From positions 259,111-323,110 of the forward strand of contig DLGW01000016.1 in NCBI GenBank assembly GCA_002482885.1: DNA of 64,000 bases, in the 5' to 3' direction. This document shows, one piece after another, positions 56,446 through 64,000 of this stretch. Source of the stretch: Flavobacteriaceae bacterium UBA7684. Its GTDB lineage: Bacteria > Bacteroidota > Bacteroidia > Flavobacteriales > Flavobacteriaceae. The notes under the pieces are model-generated. The model did no database searches, was not told where the DNA came from, and saw only the letters and a program-made list of their open reading frames with translations. Numbering within the stretch: the first letter of the stretch is position 1; each line of letters opens with the position of its first letter. The position numbers and the translations under genes are program-made.

Positions 56446-57672
56446 TTGAAACGAGTTTACATCATATTCATACTATTGCTATTGTTTTCTTCTTGTAAAA
56501 AAGAAGCGGCTGATTCAATAGAAGAAGTGGCTAAAATCCCCGATGTAATAGAATTTGGTTACAACCTTAACCATTACGATTATCAAAGAGATACCATCAA
56601 TAAAGGCGACACCTTTGGTTCGGTAATGGCGGCTCAAGGAATAGCCGATTCCTTAATGTATAAGGCCATTCAGGTGGCAGGGGATTCCATCGACTTAAAA
56701 AAATTAAAAATCGGAAATCCGTATTTGTTGCTTCGTACCAAAGATGCTACTAAAAAATTAAAAACATTTATTTATCAACCCGATAAGTATAGTTATTATG
56801 TAGTTGATTTTTCGGATTCGGTTAACGTATTCAAAAAAAGTTACCCCATTACTATTAAACGTAGGGTTATTGTTTCGTCCATTCATTCTTCGTTATCGGA
56901 AACTTTAAAAAAAGAAGGTGTTGATTATTCGTTAGCGCATGAACTTTCTCAGATTTACGCATGGACAGTCGATTTTTTTAAAGTGCAAAAAGGAGATAGT
57001 TTTGGAGTCATCATCAATGAAAAATACATCAATGATTCAATTTACGCGGGAATAGACAATTTAGAAGGAACTTTTTTTAATTACAAAGGCAAAATGATTT
57101 ACGCTTTTCCGTTTGTGCAAGATTCTACACAAATGAAAGTAGAGTATTTTGATGATAATGCCAAGGCACTCAAAAGCATGTTTTTAAAAGCGCCTTTAAA
57201 ATTCAGTAGAATTTCTTCTAAATTTACCCCTAAACGTTTCCATCCCGTTCAAAAAATATGGAAAGCCCATAAAGGAACCGATTATGCGGCGCCTCACGGA
57301 ACCGACATTATGACTACTGCCACAGGCGTGGTAGAAAGAACCGGTTATACTGCAGGAAATGGCAATTTTGTAAAAGTAAAACACAATGGAACTTACGCTA
57401 CCCAATACTTACACATGTCTAAAATATTGGTAAAAAGAGGACAGCACGTCAGTCAAGGACAAGTAATAGGCAAAGTAGGAAGCACAGGATTAGCCACAGG
57501 GCCTCATTTGTGTTATCGTTTTTGGAAAAATGGAGTTCAAATAGATGCTTTGTCGCAAAAAATTCAAGATGCAGAACCATTGCGCAGTAAATATAAAGAC
57601 CGTTTCTTTGCGTTAACCAAACCATTAAAACAAGAGTTAGACAGTTTAGCAAAAATTAAATTAAAAATATAA
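56446..57672 (+). CDS. M23-family peptidoglycan endopeptidase (lipoprotein)
   Basis: A 408-residue envelope protein that likely cleaves peptide cross-links in peptidoglycan. Start TTG at 56446 gives MKRVYIIFILLLLFSSCKK, a lipobox signal. An N-terminal OapA/LysM-like region (about 60-125) comes first. The peptidase domain shows the zinc motif HKGTDYAAPHGTD (HxxxD) and, near the end, GPHLCYRFWKNG, in which the second His of HLH is Cys. A Cys could still bind zinc. It precedes pgi by 2 bases. Confidence 0.88.
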   Translation: MKRVYIIFILLLLFSSCKKEAADSIEEVAKIPDVIEFGYNLNHYDYQRDTINKGDTFGSVMAAQGIADSLMYKAIQVAGDSIDLKKLKIGNPYLLLRTKDATKKLKTFIYQPDKYSYYVVDFSDSVNVFKKSYPITIKRRVIVSSIHSSLSETLKKEGVDYSLAHELSQIYAWTVDFFKVQKGDSFGVIINEKYINDSIYAGIDNLEGTFFNYKGKMIYAFPFVQDSTQMKVEYFDDNAKALKSMFLKAPLKFSRISSKFTPKRFHPVQKIWKAHKGTDYAAPHGTDIMTTATGVVERTGYTAGNGNFVKVKHNGTYATQYLHMSKILVKRGQHVSQGQVIGKVGSTGLATGPHLCYRFWKNGVQIDALSQKIQDAEPLRSKYKDRFFALTKPLKQELDSLAKIKLKI

Positions 57673-57674
57673 CA

Positions 57675-59318
57675 ATGGCACTTTCAAACATTAATCCAAC
57701 CCAGTCTGCGGCTTGGAGCAAATTAAACCAACACTTTGAACAAATCAACCAAACTTCATTAAAAGCATTATTTCAGGATGATGCCAATCGTGCAGCTGGT
57801 TTTCAGATTAAATGGAATGATTTTTTGGTAGATTATTCTAAGAATATTATCACTAAAGAAACTTTAGATTATTTATTACAATTAGCCGATGAGGTTCAGT
57901 TAAAAGAAGCCATCGGAAAATATTTTAGCGGAGAAAACATCAATCAAACCGAAGGCAGAGCAGTATTGCATACCGCACTAAGAGCTCCTAAAAACGCAAC
58001 AGTTTTAGTGGACGGCGCCAATGTGATGTTAGAAGTCAACGCAGTAAAAGAAAAAATTAAAGAATTTACTAACGAAGTACTTTCAGGTAAACGCAAAGGA
58101 TTCACTGGAAAAGCTTTTACCGATGTGGTTAACATTGGTATCGGAGGGTCAGATTTAGGACCCAATATGGTGGTAGATGCTTTAGAGTTTTACAAAAATC
58201 ACCATAATGTACATTTCGTTTCCAATGTAGATGGCGACCACGTAATGGAAGTAATTAAAAAATTAAATCCAGAAACCACCTTGTTTGTAATTGTTTCTAA
58301 AACATTTACTACACAAGAAACACTTACTAATTCCGAAACCATTAAAGCTTGGTTTTTACAGTCGGCTCCAAAAGAAAGTGTAGCACAACATTTTGTGGCG
58401 GTATCTACTAATATTCAAAAAGTAAAAGAATTCGGTATCGACGAAAACAATATTTTCCCGATGTGGGATTGGGTAGGCGGTCGTTTCTCGTTATGGAGCG
58501 CTGTTGGTTTATCAATCAGTTTAGCTGTAGGATATTCCAACTTCGAAAAGTTACTACAAGGAGCCAACGAAATGGACGAACATTTTAAAACCGCTTCTTT
58601 CGATAAAAATATTCCGGTTATCTTAGCTTTGTTAAGTGTTTGGTACAACAACTTTTTTGGTGCCGAAAGCGAAGCATTAATTCCTTACACACAGTATTTA
58701 AGAAAATTAGCGCCTTACTTACAACAAGGTTTTATGGAAAGTAATGGTAAAAGTGTAGATCGTAACGGAAACCCCGTAGATTATCAAACCGGAACTATTA
58801 TTTGGGGAGAACCAGGAACCAATTCACAACATGCCTTTTTCCAATTGATTCACCAAGGTACCAAATTGATTCCAACTGATTTTATCGGATTCATTAAACC
58901 ATTACACGGTAATCAAGATCATCACGATAAATTAATGTCCAACTTTTTTGCGCAAACCGAAGCTTTAATGAACGGTAAAACGGCAGAACAAGTGAATGCA
59001 GAATTTGTAAAACAAGGTGTAAGCACCGAAAAAGCCGCGGTTATAGCCCCGTTTAAAGTGTTTACGGGCAACAAACCGACCAACACTTTATTGATTGACA
59101 AATTAACTCCAGAATCATTAGGAGCACTAATTGCGATGTACGAACACAAAATATTTGTACAAGGTGTGGTTTGGAACATATTCAGTTACGACCAATGGGG
59201 CGTAGAATTAGGCAAACAATTAGCGAATTCTATTCTAGAAGAAATCAATACTAAAAAAGTGGGTAACCACGATGGGTCAACCAGTGCTTTGTTACAATAC
59301 TTTTTTGATAAAAAATAG
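57675..59318 (+). CDS. pgi: Glucose-6-phosphate isomerase
   Basis: Interconverts glucose 6-phosphate and fructose 6-phosphate. Signatures: VNIGIGGSDLGPNMV, FVIVSKTFTTQET, DWVGGRFSLWSAVGL, GEPGTNSQHAFFQLIHQGT and the C-terminal YEHKIFVQGVVWNIFSYDQWGVELGKQLAN. The 547 residues equal the length of the E. coli enzyme. It is only 2 bases after the M23 gene, so probably co-transcribed, and is followed by a hairpin terminator. Confidence 0.98.
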   Translation: MALSNINPTQSAAWSKLNQHFEQINQTSLKALFQDDANRAAGFQIKWNDFLVDYSKNIITKETLDYLLQLADEVQLKEAIGKYFSGENINQTEGRAVLHTALRAPKNATVLVDGANVMLEVNAVKEKIKEFTNEVLSGKRKGFTGKAFTDVVNIGIGGSDLGPNMVVDALEFYKNHHNVHFVSNVDGDHVMEVIKKLNPETTLFVIVSKTFTTQETLTNSETIKAWFLQSAPKESVAQHFVAVSTNIQKVKEFGIDENNIFPMWDWVGGRFSLWSAVGLSISLAVGYSNFEKLLQGANEMDEHFKTASFDKNIPVILALLSVWYNNFFGAESEALIPYTQYLRKLAPYLQQGFMESNGKSVDRNGNPVDYQTGTIIWGEPGTNSQHAFFQLIHQGTKLIPTDFIGFIKPLHGNQDHHDKLMSNFFAQTEALMNGKTAEQVNAEFVKQGVSTEKAAVIAPFKVFTGNKPTNTLLIDKLTPESLGALIAMYEHKIFVQGVVWNIFSYDQWGVELGKQLANSILEEINTKKVGNHDGSTSALLQYFFDKK

Positions 59319-59339
59319 ATTTTAAAAATTTCTTAAACG

Positions 59340-59369
59340 AAAGCTGTCCGTAAAAAGGCAGCTTTTTTT
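59340..59369. terminator. Terminator between pgi and recO
   Basis: AAGCTG-T-CC pairs with GG-CAGCTT with one bulge, followed by TTTTTTG. It closes the pgi transcript and lies just before the 3' end of recO on the other strand. Confidence 0.75.
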
Positions 59370-59373
59370 GTTT

Positions 59374-60087
59374 TTAAGAAAGTACTTCTTTTAAAACGTC
59401 TAATGATTTTGGCTTTTTAAAATTTTCGATGTGCAAGCCATAGTAATCCATGAGTATTTTTAATAGGTTTCTGCGGTCTTGCCCAGTAAGGCTTGTGGTG
59501 TTTTCGTTAAAGTTAAGAGTGCTTAGTTTGATAAACAATTCTGATTCTTTTTCGTTTAGGGAATGGTAGTTTTTTTCGTTGGAAAAAGTGCCGTTTTGCA
59601 AGTCAAAATAATTTCCCTGATGGGGATTGATGTTTGGATAAAAACCTAAAAACTTGGTGATTTTATATAGAATAATTAGGTGAAAATTTAAAATATCGTT
59701 GTGGGTATCTAGCCAAATCAATGCGGTTTCTAAAAAGTCAAATAAGGTTTCGTCGGCTTCGTTTTCTTTGATGGAATAATGAAGTACTTCCGATAAAAAT
59801 AAGGCAATACTGCTTTTGTGAATGTCAAAAGGAATACTGGAATAGGGGGTGCCAATACGAATTTCTTTAAAATGTTCTAGAGCGCCTTTGTTTTTAAGAC
59901 TGATTTGAGTTTCTAAAAGCGTTAGGGGTTGAAAATAGGCAGATTTGTTTCCGTTTTTACCACCCGAAAAAGCCGAAGCAATAAAGAATTTTTTAATGCC
60001 GTGGGAACGGGTATAACAACTCACAATGAGTCCTTTTTCTTGATATCGAATAGCGTTTAAAACAATGGATTGGGTAGCAACCAACAT
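59374..60087 (-). CDS. recO: DNA repair protein RecO
   Basis: Recombination mediator in the RecFOR pathway that displaces SSB and loads RecA. OB-fold N-terminus: MLVATQSIVLNAIRYQEKGLIVSCYTRSHGIKKFF, then a helical domain (SIALFLSEVLHYSI) with conserved LGFYPN motif, and the C-terminal RNLLKILMDYYGLHIENFKKPKSLDVL. 237 residues. A zinc-finger is not obvious, as in many Bacteroidota RecO. One base separates it from the dehydrogenase gene upstream. Confidence 0.93.
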   Translation of the reverse strand: MLVATQSIVLNAIRYQEKGLIVSCYTRSHGIKKFFIASAFSGGKNGNKSAYFQPLTLLETQISLKNKGALEHFKEIRIGTPYSSIPFDIHKSSIALFLSEVLHYSIKENEADETLFDFLETALIWLDTHNDILNFHLIILYKITKFLGFYPNINPHQGNYFDLQNGTFSNEKNYHSLNEKESELFIKLSTLNFNENTTSLTGQDRRNLLKILMDYYGLHIENFKKPKSLDVLKEVLS

Positions 60088-60088
60088 G

Positions 60089-61615
60089 TTAAAACTCGAA
60101 TTTAATGCCTTGTGCTAAAGGGATTTGCGAGGAATAATTAATGGTGTTGGTTTGTCTGCGCATGTATTGTTTCCAAGCATCAGATCCAGATTCTCGTCCG
60201 CCTCCTGTTTCTTTTTCACCGCCAAATGCCCCGCCAATTTCGGCACCCGATGTACCTATATTTACGTTGGCAATGCCACAATCAGAACCGTTTACCGATA
60301 AGAATTTTTCGGCTTCTTTAAGGTTATTGGTCATAATTGCCGAAGACAAGCCCTGAGGAACATTGTTTTGCAGAGCAATTGCATTTTCGATTTCGCCTGA
60401 GTATTTAATCAGATAAAGAATGGGAGCAAAAGTTTCTTCTTGTACGATTTTATAATTATTTTCAGCTTCTATAATTACAGGTTTTACGTAGCATTGGCTT
60501 TCAAAATCACTTAAAATCCCGTAATCGGTAAGAATGGTTCCTCCTTGTGTTTGAGCTTGCTGTGTGGCTTTTAAATAGTTTTCTACGGCTTGGGTATCTA
60601 TGAGTGGCCCCATGTGATTTTGTTCGTCTAATGGGTTGCCTATTTTAATTTGTTGGTAGGCTTTAATTAAAGCCTGTTTTACTTTTTCGTAAATAGATTC
60701 GTGGATGATTAGTCTGCGCGTACTGGTGCAACGTTGCCCAGCGGTTCCGATAGCTCCAAAAACACTGCCTGTAATGGTGATTTGTAAATCTGCCGATGGA
60801 GTGACTATAATAGCATTGTTTCCACCCAATTCCAACAAACTTTTACCTAATCGTTGGGCTACTTGTTGAGCTACGGCTTTACCCATTCGGGTAGAACCTG
60901 TGGCAGAAACTAATGCAATGCTTTTATCGGCGCTGATTAATTTTCCCAGTTCGGCATCGCCAATAACTAAATTTGAAATGGCTAAAGGTAAATGGTTTTC
61001 GGTAAGTACTTGAGTGATGAGCTGTTGACAAACTAGGGCGCATAAAGGCACTTTTTCACTAGGTTTCCAAAGGGTTACATTGCCACAAATCCAAGATATG
61101 GTTGCATTCCATGCCCAAACAGCAACAGGAAAATTAAAGGCTGAAATAATGCCTACTACGCCCAACGGGTGGTATTGTTCGTACATGCGGTGCATGGGTC
61201 TTTCGGAATGCATGGTTAAACCATGTAACTGACGCGATAATCCAACAGCATAATCGCAGATGTCTATCATTTCTTGTACTTCGCCTAAGCCTTCTTGTAA
61301 AGATTTGCCCATTTCGTAAGAAACTAAATAACCCAATTGGGTTTTGTTGGCTCTGATCTTATCTCCGAATTGTCGAACTATTTCGCCTCGTTTGGGGGCA
61401 GGTATGTTTTTGAAAATTTCAAACGCTTTTAATGATTCTTGAATTTTGGTTTGATATTCTTCGGGAGTGTTTTGATGTATTTTGGCGATTAGTTTTCCGT
61501 CCACAGGAGAATAGGTAGCCAGTTGGTCACCCGTTCCAAAGGGAATTTCTGTTCCTGAATTTGAAAATGGAATTTGTAAAGATTCTAGTAAGGCATTAAC
61601 TGAAAAGTCTTTCAT
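60089..61615 (-). CDS. Aldehyde dehydrogenase, ALDH7/aminoadipate-semialdehyde type
   Basis: A 508-residue NAD(P)-dependent dehydrogenase, close to the ALDH7 family that oxidises alpha-aminoadipic semialdehyde (with piperideine-6-carboxylate) in lysine degradation. Seen: catalytic Cys in GTAGQRCTSTRR, general-base Glu in SLLELGGNNAI, NAD-site GSTRMGKAV, and the family opening (FKNIPAPKRGEIVRQFGDKIR; EYHPLGVVGIISAFNFPVAV). Substrate is inferred; no other lysine-catabolism genes lie nearby. Three bases after the CYTH gene. Confidence 0.88.
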   Translation of the reverse strand: MKDFSVNALLESLQIPFSNSGTEIPFGTGDQLATYSPVDGKLIAKIHQNTPEEYQTKIQESLKAFEIFKNIPAPKRGEIVRQFGDKIRANKTQLGYLVSYEMGKSLQEGLGEVQEMIDICDYAVGLSRQLHGLTMHSERPMHRMYEQYHPLGVVGIISAFNFPVAVWAWNATISWICGNVTLWKPSEKVPLCALVCQQLITQVLTENHLPLAISNLVIGDAELGKLISADKSIALVSATGSTRMGKAVAQQVAQRLGKSLLELGGNNAIIVTPSADLQITITGSVFGAIGTAGQRCTSTRRLIIHESIYEKVKQALIKAYQQIKIGNPLDEQNHMGPLIDTQAVENYLKATQQAQTQGGTILTDYGILSDFESQCYVKPVIIEAENNYKIVQEETFAPILYLIKYSGEIENAIALQNNVPQGLSSAIMTNNLKEAEKFLSVNGSDCGIANVNIGTSGAEIGGAFGGEKETGGGRESGSDAWKQYMRRQTNTINYSSQIPLAQGIKFEF

Positions 61616-61618
61616 AAT

Positions 61619-62086
61619 TTACCATTTTTTAAACGGTTTTTTATTTAAGTAAGCATTGTAATATTCGTTTTTGCCCGTAACTTCTTGTCCTAACCATTCG
61701 GGTTTAGGAAATTTTTGATGTTCATCAGAAAGTTCAATTTCTGCAATTACTAACCCTTCGTTATCGCCTTTAAATTCATCTACTTCGTAAGTAAATTCGT
61801 CTAAAGGAACTTCGTATCGAATTTTATCAATCATGCCTTCTTCGCAAAGAGCCAATAACTCACGGGCTTCGTTTACTTCGATTTCTTTTTCCCATTCAAA
61901 ACGAGTAGTACCCGATTGATTACCAATTCCTTTGATGGTTAAAAAAGCTTTATTTCCTTTAATGCGAACCCTTACTGTTCGGTCGGGATGGGTATTTAAA
62001 TAACCCTGTGCTATGGCAAATTGGGCAGTAGCTTGTTTTTTATAATCGTCGGAAAGCACTAAAAATTTTCGTTCTATCTCCTGCAT
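61619..62086 (-). CDS. CYTH-domain protein (inorganic triphosphatase-like)
   Basis: A 155-residue CYTH/triphosphate-tunnel protein. The N-terminal EIERKFLV matches ExExK, which binds the triphosphate/metal. Alternating charged beta-strands follow (RVRIKGNKAFLTIKGIG; RFEWEKEIEV; YEVDEFKGDNEGLVIAEIEL). The EIEL pair of Glu is typical of the tunnel. Substrates in this family are tripolyphosphate, thiamine triphosphate or others. It sits in a compact operon, 8 bases after the protease and 3 before the ALDH gene. Confidence 0.9.
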   Translation of the reverse strand: MQEIERKFLVLSDDYKKQATAQFAIAQGYLNTHPDRTVRVRIKGNKAFLTIKGIGNQSGTTRFEWEKEIEVNEARELLALCEEGMIDKIRYEVPLDEFTYEVDEFKGDNEGLVIAEIELSDEHQKFPKPEWLGQEVTGKNEYYNAYLNKKPFKKW

Positions 62087-62094
62087 TTGTTTAC

Positions 62095-64000
62095 TTATTG
62101 TGACACTATGAATTTTTTGGTTTTTTTAGCTCCGGCTTCTTCTAATTGGAAAATATAAACTCCGCTTTGTAAATGGTGAATGTCTATTTTTTCACTCATA
62201 TAATTTTCGTCAAAGTATTTTTGTTGAAAAACCAATCTGCCCCAACTATCGTAAATGGTAATTAAAGTATGAGTTTTGGTTTTGGGTAAGTAGTTGAATA
62301 CAATATTTTCTTGAGCGGGTTGGGTGCCAAAAAGAATAAATTCATCCTCGCCTCCTTGTATGCTTCCAATGCTAAAAGGTTTTGCGTTAATGGCAAAATA
62401 GATATTATCTACGGGCTCTATCAGTAATCTACAATTATTACTGAACAATAAATCGGGCGCTTTAACCGCTTCTGTTCCGTCGTTTGGAGTGTTTTCAGCC
62501 AAGATTATATCAAAGTTTTCACCACCGTCTAACGACAGTTTAATGTTTACTAAAGAAGTATTGATTCCATTGCCATCGGTACCTGCCACATCCCAATTAA
62601 TGATTTGATATTGGTTGTGAATCCATTTAACATTTCCGCTATTTTGAGTAGTAATTTTAAAAGGACCTACCGAAGCGGTGTTTACTTTGTTGGACGCTTG
62701 TGTTGTTTGTCCACCATCTATGTGATTATCCCTAACCGTTAACACAAAATTCAAATCCCTTTTTACCGAGGGCAATACTTCCCATGGGGTGGAATTTCCC
62801 GCTAAAACATCCTCTAGATTAGGGAAATATCTTATAGGGCTAGTTGTAGGTTTAAAAGATCTAAAAACAGGGCCAATACTAGATTCTGATACAGGGGGTT
62901 GTTTAGATTGTTGTCTGTCGTATTGTTCCCAACAGTAAGTTAAGGTGTTTTCGTTATCTGTTGCGCTTCCTGTTAATTTAAATGGAGTACTGTGCGGAAT
63001 AGTATAGTTATTTAAGGAATTAATAACCGGAGGCGCATTACTAATAGTTGTAGTTTGGGCGCAATTGCCTAAATTTTGAATAAAAGTAACGATTTGATCC
63101 ACGCTTTTGGCATGAAAATAATCATCGGAGCGATCTTGAACATTGGGTTCGCAAATACCCGCATAAGCCATTATGGTAGAACCACTACCAGGTTCGTACG
63201 AGGAGCTAAAACTAATGCTGCCCTCGCAAGAATTATTAAAGGTGTGATAAGCCCCGAATTGATGACCAATTTCATGGGCTACAAAATCAATATCAAAAGG
63301 ATCGCCTACAGGTGCTGATGCTCCTGTAACTCCTTTGGCCTTGTTGCCTCCACAAACAGATTCTAAGTAAGCGACACCGCCACCACCTGTGCTTACCACG
63401 TGTCCGATATCATAGTTGTTAAAACCAATGGCGGCATCAATTACGGGTTCAACTTCTTCTAGTAATTGTTCTCCGTCACTGTTGGTAAAATTGTCTGAAT
63501 TGATAAAAATAACGCTGGTATTATTTGGAATTAACTGTAAAGTTGTTGCAAATTCTTTTTCAAAAACGCCGTTAACTCTGGTCATTGTCACATTTAAAGC
63601 GGATAATACTGCAGATTGTTTTTCTAATAAGGTGCCATTTTGTTTTCCTGCTCTTTTAATTTGAAAATCAGAGTATTCCACCGTGGTTGCCATAGCCAAT
63701 CTGTAGGTTCTAAAAACACCATCCGATAAAGCTGATTTTTTTGAAAACGGAGTGATTTCTAAATCATCCATTGGACTAACTTCTTTATTTAAACAAGTAA
63801 AAGGGGTTTTCTTTTGGATACTTTTTCGGTGATAAACAATGTAGTTGGTGGCATCTTGAGTATATGGGTCAATATATTCTGTTCCATTGGGTGTGAAAAT
63901 CTGGGCATGTAAACCAAAGTCGGTTAAGCTTAATCGGATGTTATTTCCTTTAGAATCGTTACCTGCATAAGATTTTATATGTGGGAATTTTTCAGCCAAT
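62095..64000 (-). CDS. Secreted reprolysin-like metalloprotease with T9SS domain (5' end outside window)
   Basis: The frame is open to the right edge, so the N-terminus, including the signal peptide, is missing. The visible 634 residues show an M12-type zinc site HEIGHQFGAYH (first His about residue 242 of the visible part), a downstream AYAGICEPN turn as in metzincins (possibly the Met-turn equivalent), then beta domains and a T9SS type A sorting domain at the C-terminus (VFNYLPKTKTHTLITIYDSWGRLVFQQ to KKFIVSQ). It should be secreted through the T9SS and attached or released at the surface. It is first of the operon protease-CYTH-ALDH-recO on the minus strand. Confidence 0.88.
   Translation of the reverse strand, partial: LAEKFPHIKSYAGNDSKGNNIRLSLTDFGLHAQIFTPNGTEYIDPYTQDATNYIVYHRKSIQKKTPFTCLNKEVSPMDDLEITPFSKKSALSDGVFRTYRLAMATTVEYSDFQIKRAGKQNGTLLEKQSAVLSALNVTMTRVNGVFEKEFATTLQLIPNNTSVIFINSDNFTNSDGEQLLEEVEPVIDAAIGFNNYDIGHVVSTGGGGVAYLESVCGGNKAKGVTGASAPVGDPFDIDFVAHEIGHQFGAYHTFNNSCEGSISFSSSYEPGSGSTIMAYAGICEPNVQDRSDDYFHAKSVDQIVTFIQNLGNCAQTTTISNAPPVINSLNNYTIPHSTPFKLTGSATDNENTLTYCWEQYDRQQSKQPPVSESSIGPVFRSFKPTTSPIRYFPNLEDVLAGNSTPWEVLPSVKRDLNFVLTVRDNHIDGGQTTQASNKVNTASVGPFKITTQNSGNVKWIHNQYQIINWDVAGTDGNGINTSLVNIKLSLDGGENFDIILAENTPNDGTEAVKAPDLLFSNNCRLLIEPVDNIYFAINAKPFSIGSIQGGEDEFILFGTQPAQENIVFNYLPKTKTHTLITIYDSWGRLVFQQKYFDENYMSEKIDIHHLQSGVYIFQLEEAGAKKTKKFIVSQ

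Noticed and set aside
1..64000. tRNA, rRNA or CRISPR features
   Set aside because: All intergenic gaps were looked through; none showed a cloverleaf, conserved rRNA sequence or regularly spaced direct repeats.

Overview
The window is AT-rich chromosomal DNA from a member of the Bacteroidota, most likely a Flavobacteriaceae close to Flavobacterium. Supporting signs are several secreted proteins with type IX secretion (T9SS) C-terminal domains, a PorZ-type propeller protein, a MurF-Alr fusion, BshC (bacillithiol), GlnRS and GluRS encoded separately, promoters of the TAnnTTTG type, near absence of Shine-Dalgarno sequences and frequent TTG starts. No tRNA, rRNA, CRISPR array, insertion sequence or prophage was seen, and no intergenic gap exceeds 300 bases.

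Layout: 1-7.1 kb holds glnS (cut by the left edge), a PAP2 phosphatase, two small exported proteins of unknown role, an SPFH/band-7 protein, an outer-membrane barrel and gltX. 7.2-13.7 kb is a block of DUF4175 protein, ybeY, mnmG and a methyltransferase, containing three parS-like palindromes. 13.9-16 kb has an OmpH/Skp-like protein, tatA and lpxD. 16-19.3 kb has a B12-binding radical SAM protein and a 'mobile mystery' A/B pair (XRE regulator plus Fic protein) with two matched operator palindromes. 19.5-27.5 kb has bshC, an iron alcohol dehydrogenase, a lipocalin-like lipoprotein, a T9SS repeat protein, a HopJ-family protein and a large conserved protein of unknown function. 27.6-30.8 kb is a compact minus-strand operon (unknown acidic protein, rsmI, rbfA, LolC/E-type permease). 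31-38.3 kb runs murF-alr, a large multidomain amylase, mscL and asd. 38.4-38.9 kb encodes two tiny polyproline/P-(I/L)-DG/TM/basic proteins that look like substrates of an exosortase-type sorting system. 38.9-43.6 kb has gdhA, porZ and gpsA. 43.7-49.2 kb has a SCO protein, feoAB, a lipoprotein and uvrC. 49.2-59.3 kb has a patatin-barrel protein, a DUF3108 protein, a membrane-anchored receiver, a large hybrid histidine kinase, an M23 peptidase and pgi. The right end is a minus-strand operon: reprolysin-like T9SS protease (cut by the edge), CYTH protein, ALDH7-type dehydrogenase and recO.

Most genes are housekeeping. The parts most worth a second look are the parS cluster at ybeY-mnmG (one site is read as the last codons of ybeY), the mobile mystery A/B pair with paired operators flanking its promoter, the amylase that combines GH13, Kazal-like and repeated SusE/F-like domains with a T9SS signal, the pair of polyproline micro-proteins, the signalling pair in which one receiver is membrane-anchored and the other lacks its phospho-acceptor, and GC-rich palindromic elements between genes.
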